From assembly GCA_022496785.1 (NCBI GenBank), contig SNAP01000007.1, positions 147 through 64,146 on the forward strand: a stretch of 64,000 bases of DNA, read 5' to 3'. This document shows, one piece after another, positions 27,500 to 35,871 of this stretch. Within the stretch, counting starts at the first letter, position 1. Every line of letters starts with the position of its first letter. This DNA is from Marinilabiliaceae bacterium JC040. GTDB lineage: Bacteria; Bacteroidota; Bacteroidia; Bacteroidales; Marinifilaceae. The translations under genes were made by a program, and so were the position numbers. The notes beneath the pieces are model-generated. The model saw only the letters and a program-made list of their open reading frames with translations, did not search any database and had not been told where the DNA came from.

Positions 27500-28282
27500 A
27501 TGAAAAAAAACTTATTTGCAATAGCAATTCTATTGCTAACATTAAACTTTGGAGCTTTTTCTCAAGAAGAAAATGAGTCTTCTAAAATCAATTTTTCTGC
27601 TGAAATCTCTAACAGACATATGTGGAGAGGTGGACAAACTGCAGATAGAATAAGTATTAAACCAAACCTAGAGTATCTATGGAATAATTTTACTTTCGGT
27701 GCTTTTGGAATTTACACTTTTGATAATTCATATAATGAAATAGATTTATATGTTGGTTATAAAGTAGGAAATTTCAATTTTGTTTTATATGATTTCTATA
27801 CTCCTAATGATATGTCTCCTGACTTTTATGATTATACAAAATCTAAGAATGTTCATATGTTAGACTTTACTGCCAGTTATACTATAAGTGAAGATTTACC
27901 TCTTACTATTATGGCTGCTGGTACATGGAGTGAAGCTGAAGCAGATTATAATAATGATGCAAATATTCAAGGTATGCCTACTGGATCTCTTGATAAGATT
28001 TCTACTTATATTGAATTGAGTTATGCTGCTAAATATAAAGATTTAGATATAACTTATTCATTAGGTGGTGCTCCAGGACATTCAAGATATTCAAGAACAT
28101 TTGACGAGAATGGAATTAAAAAATATTGGGATGGTGCTTTTTATATTGTAAATATGGGTATGAAGATTGGTAAAGAAATTCAACTTACAGATACTTTCTC
28201 TTTCCCTTTATCTGCTGGATTAACATTTAATCCTCATCAAGAGAAATTCTTCTTCCAAGTAAATTTAGGTATACATTTTTAA
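27500..28282 (+). CDS. Putative outer-membrane beta-barrel protein (TorF-like)
   Basis: The 260-residue protein has a signal peptide (about 1-21, ending GAFSQ) followed by alternating beta-strand-like segments rich in Tyr, Phe and Gly. It ends in a hydrophobic strand, FFFQVNLGIHF, with the terminal Phe typical of outer-membrane barrels. The early SNRHMWRGGQ resembles the YVWRG start of the TorF/TIGR02001 putative porin group. It would lie in the outer membrane as a small channel or adhesin. It is monocistronic, between the long hairpin upstream and a strong terminator downstream. Confidence 0.7.
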   Translation: MKKNLFAIAILLLTLNFGAFSQEENESSKINFSAEISNRHMWRGGQTADRISIKPNLEYLWNNFTFGAFGIYTFDNSYNEIDLYVGYKVGNFNFVLYDFYTPNDMSPDFYDYTKSKNVHMLDFTASYTISEDLPLTIMAAGTWSEAEADYNNDANIQGMPTGSLDKISTYIELSYAAKYKDLDITYSLGGAPGHSRYSRTFDENGIKKYWDGAFYIVNMGMKIGKEIQLTDTFSFPLSAGLTFNPHQEKFFFQVNLGIHF

Positions 28283-28299
28283 TTAGCTATATTTAAATG

Positions 28300-28337
28300 A
28301 AAAGGAGTTCAATTAATTAATTGAACTCCTTTTTTTA
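28300..28337. terminator. Bidirectional terminator after the outer-membrane protein gene
   Basis: A perfect 15-bp stem (28300-28314 with 28319-28333) with a 4-base loop and a T-run, between convergent genes. Confidence 0.9.
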
Positions 28338-28395
28338 TTATGAATTTTATTTGTGATTTATATTCATAAAAACAATTTATAGCCTTTTCTATTTA

Positions 28396-30162
28396 TTAGA
28401 AATTGAACCATAATTCTTTTGTGTTTTTATTATTCCAAGCATTAATTATTTCTTTTAAACCATCATAATCTTCAGGTTTTATTGTTTTGCTATTTAGGAT
28501 AATACTCTTTTCTATAGAGATTGATCTATCTCTAGATGTCTTTAAAGAATACTTCATTTCACCTATAGAATTAGAAATAATAAAAGATGTATCTCTATTC
28601 ACAATATTGTACCATTTACTAGGGAATATCTTATATGAATATTCTTCTTTTATTGGTTTATTAATATCTAAATCTAATTTACGATTCTCTAGTACTAAAT
28701 CGATATGTTTAAGATTAGTACTTTTATTTGTTTCAGGTAATAAAAATCTAAAGAATTGACCCGCTGTAAGATTATTTCTACTAATTATAGAATATGAGAA
28801 AGTTGTATCACTTAAAGTTCTTACTTTATGAGTATTTCTAAATATCTTTTTTAAATAATTATCTGATTTTGCATTCAATCCATCAGTATACTCTCCCCTC
28901 ATATCTATAGTACTTTCTACATAAATACTAGCTTTATTTATAAGATTTATATTAAAAGTTCCTTCTAATGATGAAGATGGAATATTTGGTTTTGAAATTA
29001 CTCCTGTTTGAAGATTAAGTAAAATATCTCCTTCTAAATTATATAATTCATTTGTTTTTGTATACGAATCAAGGCTTAATAATAGGTTTTTATTATTTTT
29101 ATTAATAGAAATATATACATTCTCCCAAACATCAGCATTCTGCTTTGCAAAAGATGACATTTGATTGTTGAATGAAACTAGTACATCTGAATTTATATTT
29201 ATACCTTTTAATAAAGCTTGCATCAAAAAAGCTTTCTCATAAGCTGTTGCATCTCCTACTTTAAGAATTTCTTTTGGATCTCTAATTGTGTATGAAGCTG
29301 TTTTTAAATTAAACGAATTTAAAGCTATATTGTTTAATACATAATTATATACATCATTCGTATTTTTTAATTTATATTTTTCACAAATAGATTGAGCAAA
29401 ATTCGAAGTATCCGATTTTATATGTGAACATATATCATCTGTTATCGATTTATCGGTATAAGTAGAAAAGACAAGACGAGGAAGATCTTTTCTAAACTTA
29501 GATATATTTGGTTCTTTTACAATAGCATCAACATTTTTGAATACCCAAGTATATGTTTTAACTCCTTCGTTTTCAACAATCGTAGGAGCTACATCTGAAT
29601 TGAAAAGCTGATAATTCAGATCTGCATTTGAAGGTATATTGATAATTATTTTTGTATTACTTGAAGGTGCATCTTGAGGAATAAGTATATTTTCATACAT
29701 TTCTGAACGCATCTCATTACTTGTATTTAATGTGTAATCGAAATCGATAGTACATCCCAATTCTGTTCCTAAATGAGACACTACTTTATCTCTTAAACTT
29801 GAATAGAATGCTGAATGATTATGACTAAATGGATATATATCATTAATAGCATTATCACCACTTTCTACTGATTCAACAGTATTTTTAGTTGTAGATTTAT
29901 TAACTATAACATTTTGATATTTAGAATTATATATAATATGCGAATCTCCATAAAGATTGTTAAATGCAGCATATGATTGAAGTTTCATTTTTTTGCTGTA
30001 TTTATAAACTTCAGATCCATCCATATTAAGAGTGTATTCTTTCTGCAAAGATAAATATACTGCATCGGCATCTTTATATTCATCTTTTATACTTTGATTT
30101 GAATGACACGCAACAAGACCTATCAAACAAAAAAAGATAGTAAATTTATATAGTAATTTCAT
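28396..30162 (-). CDS. DUF3857-type lipoprotein with a degenerate transglutaminase domain
   Basis: The 588-residue protein has a lipobox (LVAC, Cys19). The DUF3857-like beta domain starts with DADAVYLSLQKEYTLN, and a transglutaminase-like region lies about 265-370. Aligning by eye with its upstream neighbour, the catalytic Cys is Ala307 (VGDATAYEKAFLM) and the His is Asn or Val near 346, although Asp363 is kept. It therefore looks like a pseudoenzyme. The C-terminal third is beta-rich, like the DUF3858 tails of this family. It starts one base after the stop of an intact homolog, so the two are translated together. A structural or regulatory partner role is inferred. Confidence 0.75.
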   Translation of the reverse strand: MKLLYKFTIFFCLIGLVACHSNQSIKDEYKDADAVYLSLQKEYTLNMDGSEVYKYSKKMKLQSYAAFNNLYGDSHIIYNSKYQNVIVNKSTTKNTVESVESGDNAINDIYPFSHNHSAFYSSLRDKVVSHLGTELGCTIDFDYTLNTSNEMRSEMYENILIPQDAPSSNTKIIINIPSNADLNYQLFNSDVAPTIVENEGVKTYTWVFKNVDAIVKEPNISKFRKDLPRLVFSTYTDKSITDDICSHIKSDTSNFAQSICEKYKLKNTNDVYNYVLNNIALNSFNLKTASYTIRDPKEILKVGDATAYEKAFLMQALLKGININSDVLVSFNNQMSSFAKQNADVWENVYISINKNNKNLLLSLDSYTKTNELYNLEGDILLNLQTGVISKPNIPSSSLEGTFNINLINKASIYVESTIDMRGEYTDGLNAKSDNYLKKIFRNTHKVRTLSDTTFSYSIISRNNLTAGQFFRFLLPETNKSTNLKHIDLVLENRKLDLDINKPIKEEYSYKIFPSKWYNIVNRDTSFIISNSIGEMKYSLKTSRDRSISIEKSIILNSKTIKPEDYDGLKEIINAWNNKNTKELWFNF

Positions 30163-30163
30163 T

Positions 30164-32104
30164 TTATTTAATTTTTAAAATTATTGGTGCATTAATAATT
30201 CTTTCATGAGCTTCTAATACGTTTCTATAATCTTTCCAATCTTTTGCTTTGTATACTCTTTTCTCAAAACGTATTGATGCATCAATTATTAATTTACGAT
30301 TTACAATTCTATATGATGCAGAAAAACTAGCAACATCTGTTTTTATCTCTTTTATTTGAGGATAATCGAGTATTTCTACATCGTATGGAAGTTTAATTTC
30401 TTCATGTAGATTTATTAAACGACTACAACTATCTTTAAATCCATATTTCTTATATTTTGTACTAGATTGATGTCTTAAGTGATAATATTTAGTTTTAAAC
30501 AATTGAGTAACAATAGGATGTACTATTATATTTGTACTATTTTGAATGATATATTTATTAACCTCTATTTCAGATTCTATATTCATTCTTTTTTCAACAT
30601 CGTAAGGATTTGTATTTAATTTATACGATTTTACATTAATTCCAGATATATTAGAAGATATAAGCGATCGTGATACATAATCCCAGTTTGCTTTCTCTGT
30701 TCTTGTAAAAGGAGAACGGAAGCTTCTGTCTGACTGTCCCTCTGCTTCAAGTTTTAAAGATGCTTTAAGATTTCCATCTTTTGATATTGAAGATTCAACA
30801 TTAAGATTAATAAAATGATTGTCAGGAGAAGATATTGGTGTTATTTGTAAATCTGCTCCACCAGGAATACCTGGTAAATAGTTCTGTTGTTGTTCTGCAC
30901 TAGACCAAGTTTCTCTGCAGAATGGTACCCATGTAGGATCTAAAATTTTGTAGTAACCATCTTTACTTTTAACTAAGGCAACACAATGATTAAATTGATC
31001 TGCAGGAATATCTTCGATACGTGAACCTGCCATAGTCATTGCAGGATATGATTCTAAACCTGCCGATCTTAACATAGCAATCAGTAATGAAGCTTTATCT
31101 TTACACACCCCAGCCCTATCACGGAAGTTCATTTTGGCGTTATGAAGAGTAAATCCCTCTCCTTTTCCCATACTTACACCACAGTATCTCATATTATTAG
31201 CAACCCAATGAGTTAATTTTCTAATAGTATCAAATTCTGTTTTTGCATCTTTTATAATAGATTTTACTTTTCTATCTAGGCTTGGGAACGAATCGAATGA
31301 ACCGTAATCCTTGTTTACCTTATTAAACCATGCTGCTTTTTGATACCAGTCTGCAGCCGTAGTTATTATTAACTTGGGTGAAACATTAAGTATAGATTCC
31401 ATCCAATATTCTTTTTTTATCGGAAGTATGTTCTTAGCAGAAAAGGTGTAGATATTTATACTATTTTTTGATTTCTTTTCTTCTTTTATCTTTCTTGTAT
31501 TAAAGATTTTATATTTTATATTCTTAGTATTAGGAGTCTTTAATTCGTAATACTTTTTATAAATTGGAGCTTTATCGAAGAAATTTACTATATCATAAAA
31601 ATGACCTCTCATAGGAGGTATAAATTTTGAATTATCATCTCCTAAAAGAGCATAAGTAAAACCTTTTCTTTTATATTTTACCTCTATTGCATCACCCTTT
31701 TCTAATTTTCCTAAATCTATCATCTTTTGTCTTGCTCCCCAATAAATTAAATGAGTATAAGCAGGATAATCGATTACATTTTTAAGATTAATTACTTTTT
31801 CTGTCCCATCTTTTTTCCAAATAGAAACTTTTGTGAATTCTACTGCTGCAGATTGAGGATCATAGTCCAAAATAATATTTTTCAAATCTACAGTAGCCTT
31901 TGATGAATTAATTTTTTTAAGGTAATGGATTTTTGCAAATGTAATACCAGACTCTTTCATGTTTAGAAAAGTAGAATCAAATACAGTAAAATAATCTGCA
32001 CTAGAATACTTTCCTTTCACCTTCTTCAATATCTTGTTAATATCCTGAGCACTAGCAGAAGAAATTAAACAAAAGACTGAAATCATTAATAGAAAATTCC
32101 TCAT
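30164..32104 (-). CDS. DUF3857 transglutaminase-like secreted protein with intact catalytic triad
   Basis: The 646-residue protein has a signal peptide (about 1-19, ending SASAQ), a DUF3857 beta domain (about 50-260), a transglutaminase-like cysteine-protease fold (about 285-400) and a beta-rich C-terminus. The catalytic set is visible: Cys334 in AGVCKDKAS, His373 in FNHCVAL and Asp389 in ILDPTW. Members of this fold cleave or cross-link peptide bonds; the substrate is unknown. It would act in the periplasm. It is the first gene of a two-gene operon with the inactive-looking lipoprotein homolog one base downstream. Three 10-base repeats with -7-like cores precede it. Confidence 0.8.
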   Translation of the reverse strand: MRNFLLMISVFCLISSASAQDINKILKKVKGKYSSADYFTVFDSTFLNMKESGITFAKIHYLKKINSSKATVDLKNIILDYDPQSAAVEFTKVSIWKKDGTEKVINLKNVIDYPAYTHLIYWGARQKMIDLGKLEKGDAIEVKYKRKGFTYALLGDDNSKFIPPMRGHFYDIVNFFDKAPIYKKYYELKTPNTKNIKYKIFNTRKIKEEKKSKNSINIYTFSAKNILPIKKEYWMESILNVSPKLIITTAADWYQKAAWFNKVNKDYGSFDSFPSLDRKVKSIIKDAKTEFDTIRKLTHWVANNMRYCGVSMGKGEGFTLHNAKMNFRDRAGVCKDKASLLIAMLRSAGLESYPAMTMAGSRIEDIPADQFNHCVALVKSKDGYYKILDPTWVPFCRETWSSAEQQQNYLPGIPGGADLQITPISSPDNHFINLNVESSISKDGNLKASLKLEAEGQSDRSFRSPFTRTEKANWDYVSRSLISSNISGINVKSYKLNTNPYDVEKRMNIESEIEVNKYIIQNSTNIIVHPIVTQLFKTKYYHLRHQSSTKYKKYGFKDSCSRLINLHEEIKLPYDVEILDYPQIKEIKTDVASFSASYRIVNRKLIIDASIRFEKRVYKAKDWKDYRNVLEAHERIINAPIILKIK

Positions 32105-32140
32105 TTTGTATGTATAATTGTTTTATGATTTTATATTCTC

Positions 32141-32170
32141 TCAAAAGTATTAAAAAGTATCAAAAGTATA
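32141..32170 (-). promoter_or_regulatory. -7 element within three tandem 10-base repeats, upstream of the transglutaminase operon
   Basis: TCAAAAGTAT, TAAAAAGTAT and CAAAAGTATA lie end to end (10-base period). On the minus strand, 32142-32149 and 32161-32168 both read TACTTTTG, a perfect -7 match. The nearer one gives a leader of about 30 bases. The repeat may be two overlapping promoters or a repeated regulator site. Confidence 0.45.
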
Positions 32171-32274
32171 AGAAATTATACTAGTTAAATAGATATCAAT
32201 CAACAAATAATATCAAAATAATTTCATTAAATGTAAAGATTTCTTAAATTAGCAATACACAAATCTAATAAAAC

Positions 32275-33834
32275 ATGTTTACAGCAAAGGACAAAAAATA
32301 TATAAAAAGCCATAAAATATCTCTTGAAGATATAAAACAACAAATGATAAATTTTAAGAATGGCTTTCCTAAAATAGAATTAGAAACCCCTGCATTAGTC
32401 GATGATGGAATAATATTACCTTCTGAAGAACAAATAAATAGATGGGTTAGTGATTTCGATTATAAAAAAAGTAGATACAGCATTACTAAATTTGTTCCTG
32501 CTTCGGGAGCTGCTACAAGAATGTTTGCTAAATTATACGATTTCTTAGAAGAATATGATGGTAGTCATGAACAGTATCTTCAATTAATTGCTGATAAGAG
32601 TGAGGATGGAATGAATTACTTTTTTCAAAATATCCATAAACTTCCTTTTTATAAGGATTTAAAAGATCATCTTTTATTGAGAGGTTATTTCTTGGATAAA
32701 TTAATTGAAAAATGTGAATACAAATTTATACTTGAAAGTCTTTTGAACAGGGATGGACTTAACTATGGTGAACTTCCTAAAGCTCTAATAAAATTTCACT
32801 CTCATATAGAAAGTGCAATGACTCCACTAGAAGAACACTTGGTAGAAGCTGCACATTATTGTAAATCAAATAAAGGAGTATCACATATAAATTTCACAGT
32901 CTCTGAAGAGTATTTAAAAATGGCAAAAAAATATCTTAAAGAGAATAGAAAAAAATATGAAAAGAAACACCATACTAAATTCAAAATTAGTTTAAGTGTA
33001 CAAAATAAATCGACAGATTGCATTGCTCTAGATATAGATAGGAATGTTGTGAGAGATGAAGAAGGTTTACCTTTGTTACGCCCTAGTGGACATGGAGCTT
33101 TGCTAATGAATCTTAATAGCATTAAATCTGATATTACTTTTATTAAAAATATCGACAATGTTCTTCCTGATAGATATAAACCTGAAACATATAGATATAA
33201 AAAAGCTTTAGCTGGTTTACTTATAAATATTCAAGAAAAAGTATTTACACATTTAAGAACATTAAAAAAGAGCAACATACAAACACCTAATAAACTGAAT
33301 GAGATTCTTGATTTTTGTAATACAAAATTATTTGTAAAACACCCTAAAGAAGTATATCACTATGGTACAGAAACCCTTGTTAAGTATCTTATTGGTGTCT
33401 TAGATAGACCAATTCGTGTTTGTGGTATGGTTTTAAATGAGGGAGAACCTGGTGGAGGTCCTTTTTGGGTTAAGAATAAAGATATGTCTGTATCATTACA
33501 AATTATTGAGAAATCACAAATAGACACATCAAATCCTGAACAAAAAAAGATTCTTGAAGCTTCAACACATTTTAATCCTGTTGATATTGTTTGCGGAACT
33601 AAAAATGAAAAAGGTAAACATTATGATCTTTCTAAGTTTATTAATCCAGAAACAGGATTTATTAGTACAAAAACATATAAAGGAGAGAAAATAACAATAC
33701 AGGAACTTCCAGGATTATGGAATGGTAGTATGGCTTATTGGAATACTATTTTTGTTGAAGTGCCTTCTGAAACTTTTTCTCCTGTTAAAACTGTACAAGA
33801 TTTATTTAAGATAGAACATCGAAATATACTGTAA
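32275..33834 (+). CDS. DUF4301 family protein, possible distant sugar-nucleotidyltransferase relative
   Basis: The 519-residue cytoplasmic protein matches the Bacteroidota DUF4301 family from its start (MFTAKDKKYIKSHKISLEDI) and the motif KFVPASGAATRMF near residue 75. That motif recalls the glycine-rich nucleotide loop of sugar-nucleotidyltransferases. PSGHGALLMNL near 270 and IKNIDN near 293 recall the later UDP-sugar pyrophosphorylase motifs. No function is established. It is followed after 50 bases by the DUF368 gene on the same strand, so co-transcription is possible. The nucleotidyltransferase idea is my inference. Confidence 0.7.
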   Translation: MFTAKDKKYIKSHKISLEDIKQQMINFKNGFPKIELETPALVDDGIILPSEEQINRWVSDFDYKKSRYSITKFVPASGAATRMFAKLYDFLEEYDGSHEQYLQLIADKSEDGMNYFFQNIHKLPFYKDLKDHLLLRGYFLDKLIEKCEYKFILESLLNRDGLNYGELPKALIKFHSHIESAMTPLEEHLVEAAHYCKSNKGVSHINFTVSEEYLKMAKKYLKENRKKYEKKHHTKFKISLSVQNKSTDCIALDIDRNVVRDEEGLPLLRPSGHGALLMNLNSIKSDITFIKNIDNVLPDRYKPETYRYKKALAGLLINIQEKVFTHLRTLKKSNIQTPNKLNEILDFCNTKLFVKHPKEVYHYGTETLVKYLIGVLDRPIRVCGMVLNEGEPGGGPFWVKNKDMSVSLQIIEKSQIDTSNPEQKKILEASTHFNPVDIVCGTKNEKGKHYDLSKFINPETGFISTKTYKGEKITIQELPGLWNGSMAYWNTIFVEVPSETFSPVKTVQDLFKIEHRNIL

Positions 33835-33884
33835 ATTATTATTAAATTTGTTCTTTATATTAACAAACAAAACAATAATAAAGA

Positions 33885-34817
33885 ATGAGTTTTTTCAATA
33901 AAGAATATTTTTCACTAGTCTTAAAAGGTATGGGAATGGGAGCTGCAGATGTTGTTCCTGGAGTTTCAGGAGGGACAATAGCTTTCATTACAGGTATTTA
34001 TGAAGATTTAATAAATTCTATAAAAAGTATAAATATAGCATCATTAAAATTGCTTTTTCAATTTAAATTTAAGCAATTCAGTGATGCTATAAATTTTAAA
34101 TTTCTACTATCTGTTTTTAGTGGTGTATTAATTAGTGTTTTAAGTGTTGCTCACTTACTTAAATATCTTCTTCTTAATTTCCCTATTCATGTTTGGTCTT
34201 TCTTTTTTGGATTAATATTAGCTTCTACTATAATTGTTAGTAAAAGTATTGATATCAAAAAAATAAGCAATATTATTGCCATTATAATAGGTGTTATTAT
34301 TGCTGTTATTATTACTTCTATAAGTCCAACCACAAGCCCTGATGCAAATTGGTTTGTCTTTCTTTCTGGAGCAATAGCAATCTGTGCTATGATTCTTCCT
34401 GGTATTTCTGGTGCTTTTATTCTACTTATTCTTGGGAAATACCAATTTATAATAAGTGCTTTAAGTGAATTTAAAATTGTAACAATATTAACTTTCTTAG
34501 CAGGAGCAGCAATAGGTTTAATTTCTTTTTCAAATGTTTTACACTTCCTTCTTAAAAAATATCACAATATTACAATTGGTGTTTTAACTGGATTTATGCT
34601 TGGATCTTTAAATAAAGTCTGGCCTTGGAAAGAAACTATAAAAACATATATTGATAGACATGGAAATATGAAACCTTTACTTGAAAGTAATATTTTGCCT
34701 AATCGTTATAACGAAATAAATAATGAACCTTCTTATATTTTTTGGGCTATATCTTTATGCCTTATAGGTTTCTTTTTTATTCTTTTTATTGAAAAAACAA
34801 CTAATAAAGATGCTTGA
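33885..34817 (+). CDS. DUF368 family undecaprenyl-phosphate translocase (PopT-like)
   Basis: The 310-residue membrane protein has about eight hydrophobic segments and the two family repeats GAADVVPGVSGGTIAF (near residue 20) and CAMILPGISGAFILLILG (near 165). DUF368 proteins (PopT) have been reported to recycle the carrier lipid undecaprenyl-phosphate across the inner membrane for envelope synthesis. It overlaps aroE by 8 bases, so the two are translationally linked. The flippase assignment rests on family knowledge. Confidence 0.82.
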   Translation: MSFFNKEYFSLVLKGMGMGAADVVPGVSGGTIAFITGIYEDLINSIKSINIASLKLLFQFKFKQFSDAINFKFLLSVFSGVLISVLSVAHLLKYLLLNFPIHVWSFFFGLILASTIIVSKSIDIKKISNIIAIIIGVIIAVIITSISPTTSPDANWFVFLSGAIAICAMILPGISGAFILLILGKYQFIISALSEFKIVTILTFLAGAAIGLISFSNVLHFLLKKYHNITIGVLTGFMLGSLNKVWPWKETIKTYIDRHGNMKPLLESNILPNRYNEINNEPSYIFWAISLCLIGFFFILFIEKTTNKDA

Positions 34818-35580
34818 TTTATATGGTTTAATTGGATACCCTTTGGGACATTCATTCTCTAAAGATTATTTTGAAAAAAAATTTAAGAATGAAAATATAA
34901 AGGGAGAATTTAGAAATTTTGAGATAGATAATATTTCTGATTTTAAAGAAATTATTAAAAATAATACATCTTTAAGAGGACTATGTGTTACTATACCTTA
35001 CAAGGAAAGTATTATGAAATATTTGTCCCATATTTCAAAAGAAGCTAAAGAAATTGGAGCTGTAAATTCTATTAAAATTGATAGAGATATTAATGGAAAT
35101 ATTTTAACTACAGGTTATAATACCGATGTATACGGCTTTGAACATAGTTTAAATGCATTTATTCCAGATCTTAAGGAAAACAAATATAAAGCTTTAATTC
35201 TTGGTACAGGAGGAGCTTCTAAAGCAGTAAAATTTGTACTTAATAAATTGAATATTGAATTCTTGGAAGTATCTAGATATCCTAATGACCAACAAATTTC
35301 TTATCAAGAAACAATAAAATATATAAACGAATTTAGAATAATTATTAATTGTACTCCTTTAGGAATGTTCCCTAACGTTGATACCTTTCCCCCTATCTGC
35401 TATGATGAACTTGGAGAACAACACTATCTATATGATCTTGTTTATAATCCTATAAATACAAGCTTTTTGGAAAAAGGTAATCTTATGGGTGCCAACACTA
35501 AAAACGGCTTGGAAATGTTATACTTACAAGCTGAAAGATCTTATTATATTTGGAATAATTATTCAAAAAATAATAGTTGA
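34810..35580 (+). CDS. aroE: Shikimate dehydrogenase
   Basis: The 256-residue enzyme shows the shikimate-binding YPLGHSFSK near residue 9, VTIPYKE near 64, the NTDVYGF motif near 110 and the NADP-binding GTGGASKA near 135. It reduces 3-dehydroshikimate to shikimate in the aromatic amino-acid pathway. I take the ATG at 34810, which overlaps the DUF368 gene by 8 bases. The in-frame ATG at 34789 would add seven residues not typical of the family. A structured RNA-like region starts 26 bases after its stop. Confidence 0.92.
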   Translation: MLDLYGLIGYPLGHSFSKDYFEKKFKNENIKGEFRNFEIDNISDFKEIIKNNTSLRGLCVTIPYKESIMKYLSHISKEAKEIGAVNSIKIDRDINGNILTTGYNTDVYGFEHSLNAFIPDLKENKYKALILGTGGASKAVKFVLNKLNIEFLEVSRYPNDQQISYQETIKYINEFRIIINCTPLGMFPNVDTFPPICYDELGEQHYLYDLVYNPINTSFLEKGNLMGANTKNGLEMLYLQAERSYYIWNNYSKNNS

Positions 35581-35605
35581 GTTTTGTATTTTATATAAGT
35601 TAATT

Positions 35606-35762
35606 GTAATTTGGCGGTCATTAATGGACAAATTACTTACTAAATGACCGAATATTCAAGTATACAATATTATTTCGTACTTGCATACCTTATTGGGATA
35701 TTAAAATTCCTTTGGGGATTGTAATTTGTCACCTCCTATTCTATTATATTTTCATAATAGAA
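35606..35762 (+). ncRNA. Candidate structured RNA with alternative pairings between aroE and iorA
   Basis: There is no gene between 35581 and 35871, but the stretch is full of pairing. Stem A pairs GTAATTTG (35606-35613) with CAAATTAC (35629-35636). Stem B pairs CGGTCATT (35615-35622) with AATGACCG (35643-35650). Their halves interleave, giving an H-type pseudoknot or two exclusive states. The 3' half of A, extended to GACAAATTAC (35627-35636), also pairs perfectly over 10 bases with GTAATTTGTC (35721-35730). A 7-bp hairpin (35657-35663/35677-35683) and a 9-bp hairpin (35739-35747/35754-35762) complete it. It could be a riboswitch-like leader of iorAB or a separate small RNA; I cannot match it to a named class. 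Confidence 0.45.
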
Positions 35763-35871
35763 CTTTTCAACATGCTAATATAACGACAATTCATTTATCG
35801 CTAATATTTAGCAATTCAATCAAGATAACATTAAGAAAACAGTTAAATATTAACAAAAACATAATATTACT

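Noticed and set aside
28396-30162. The downstream DUF3857 protein as an active transglutaminase
   Set aside because: The catalytic Cys and His positions hold other residues, so I call it a degenerate homolog.
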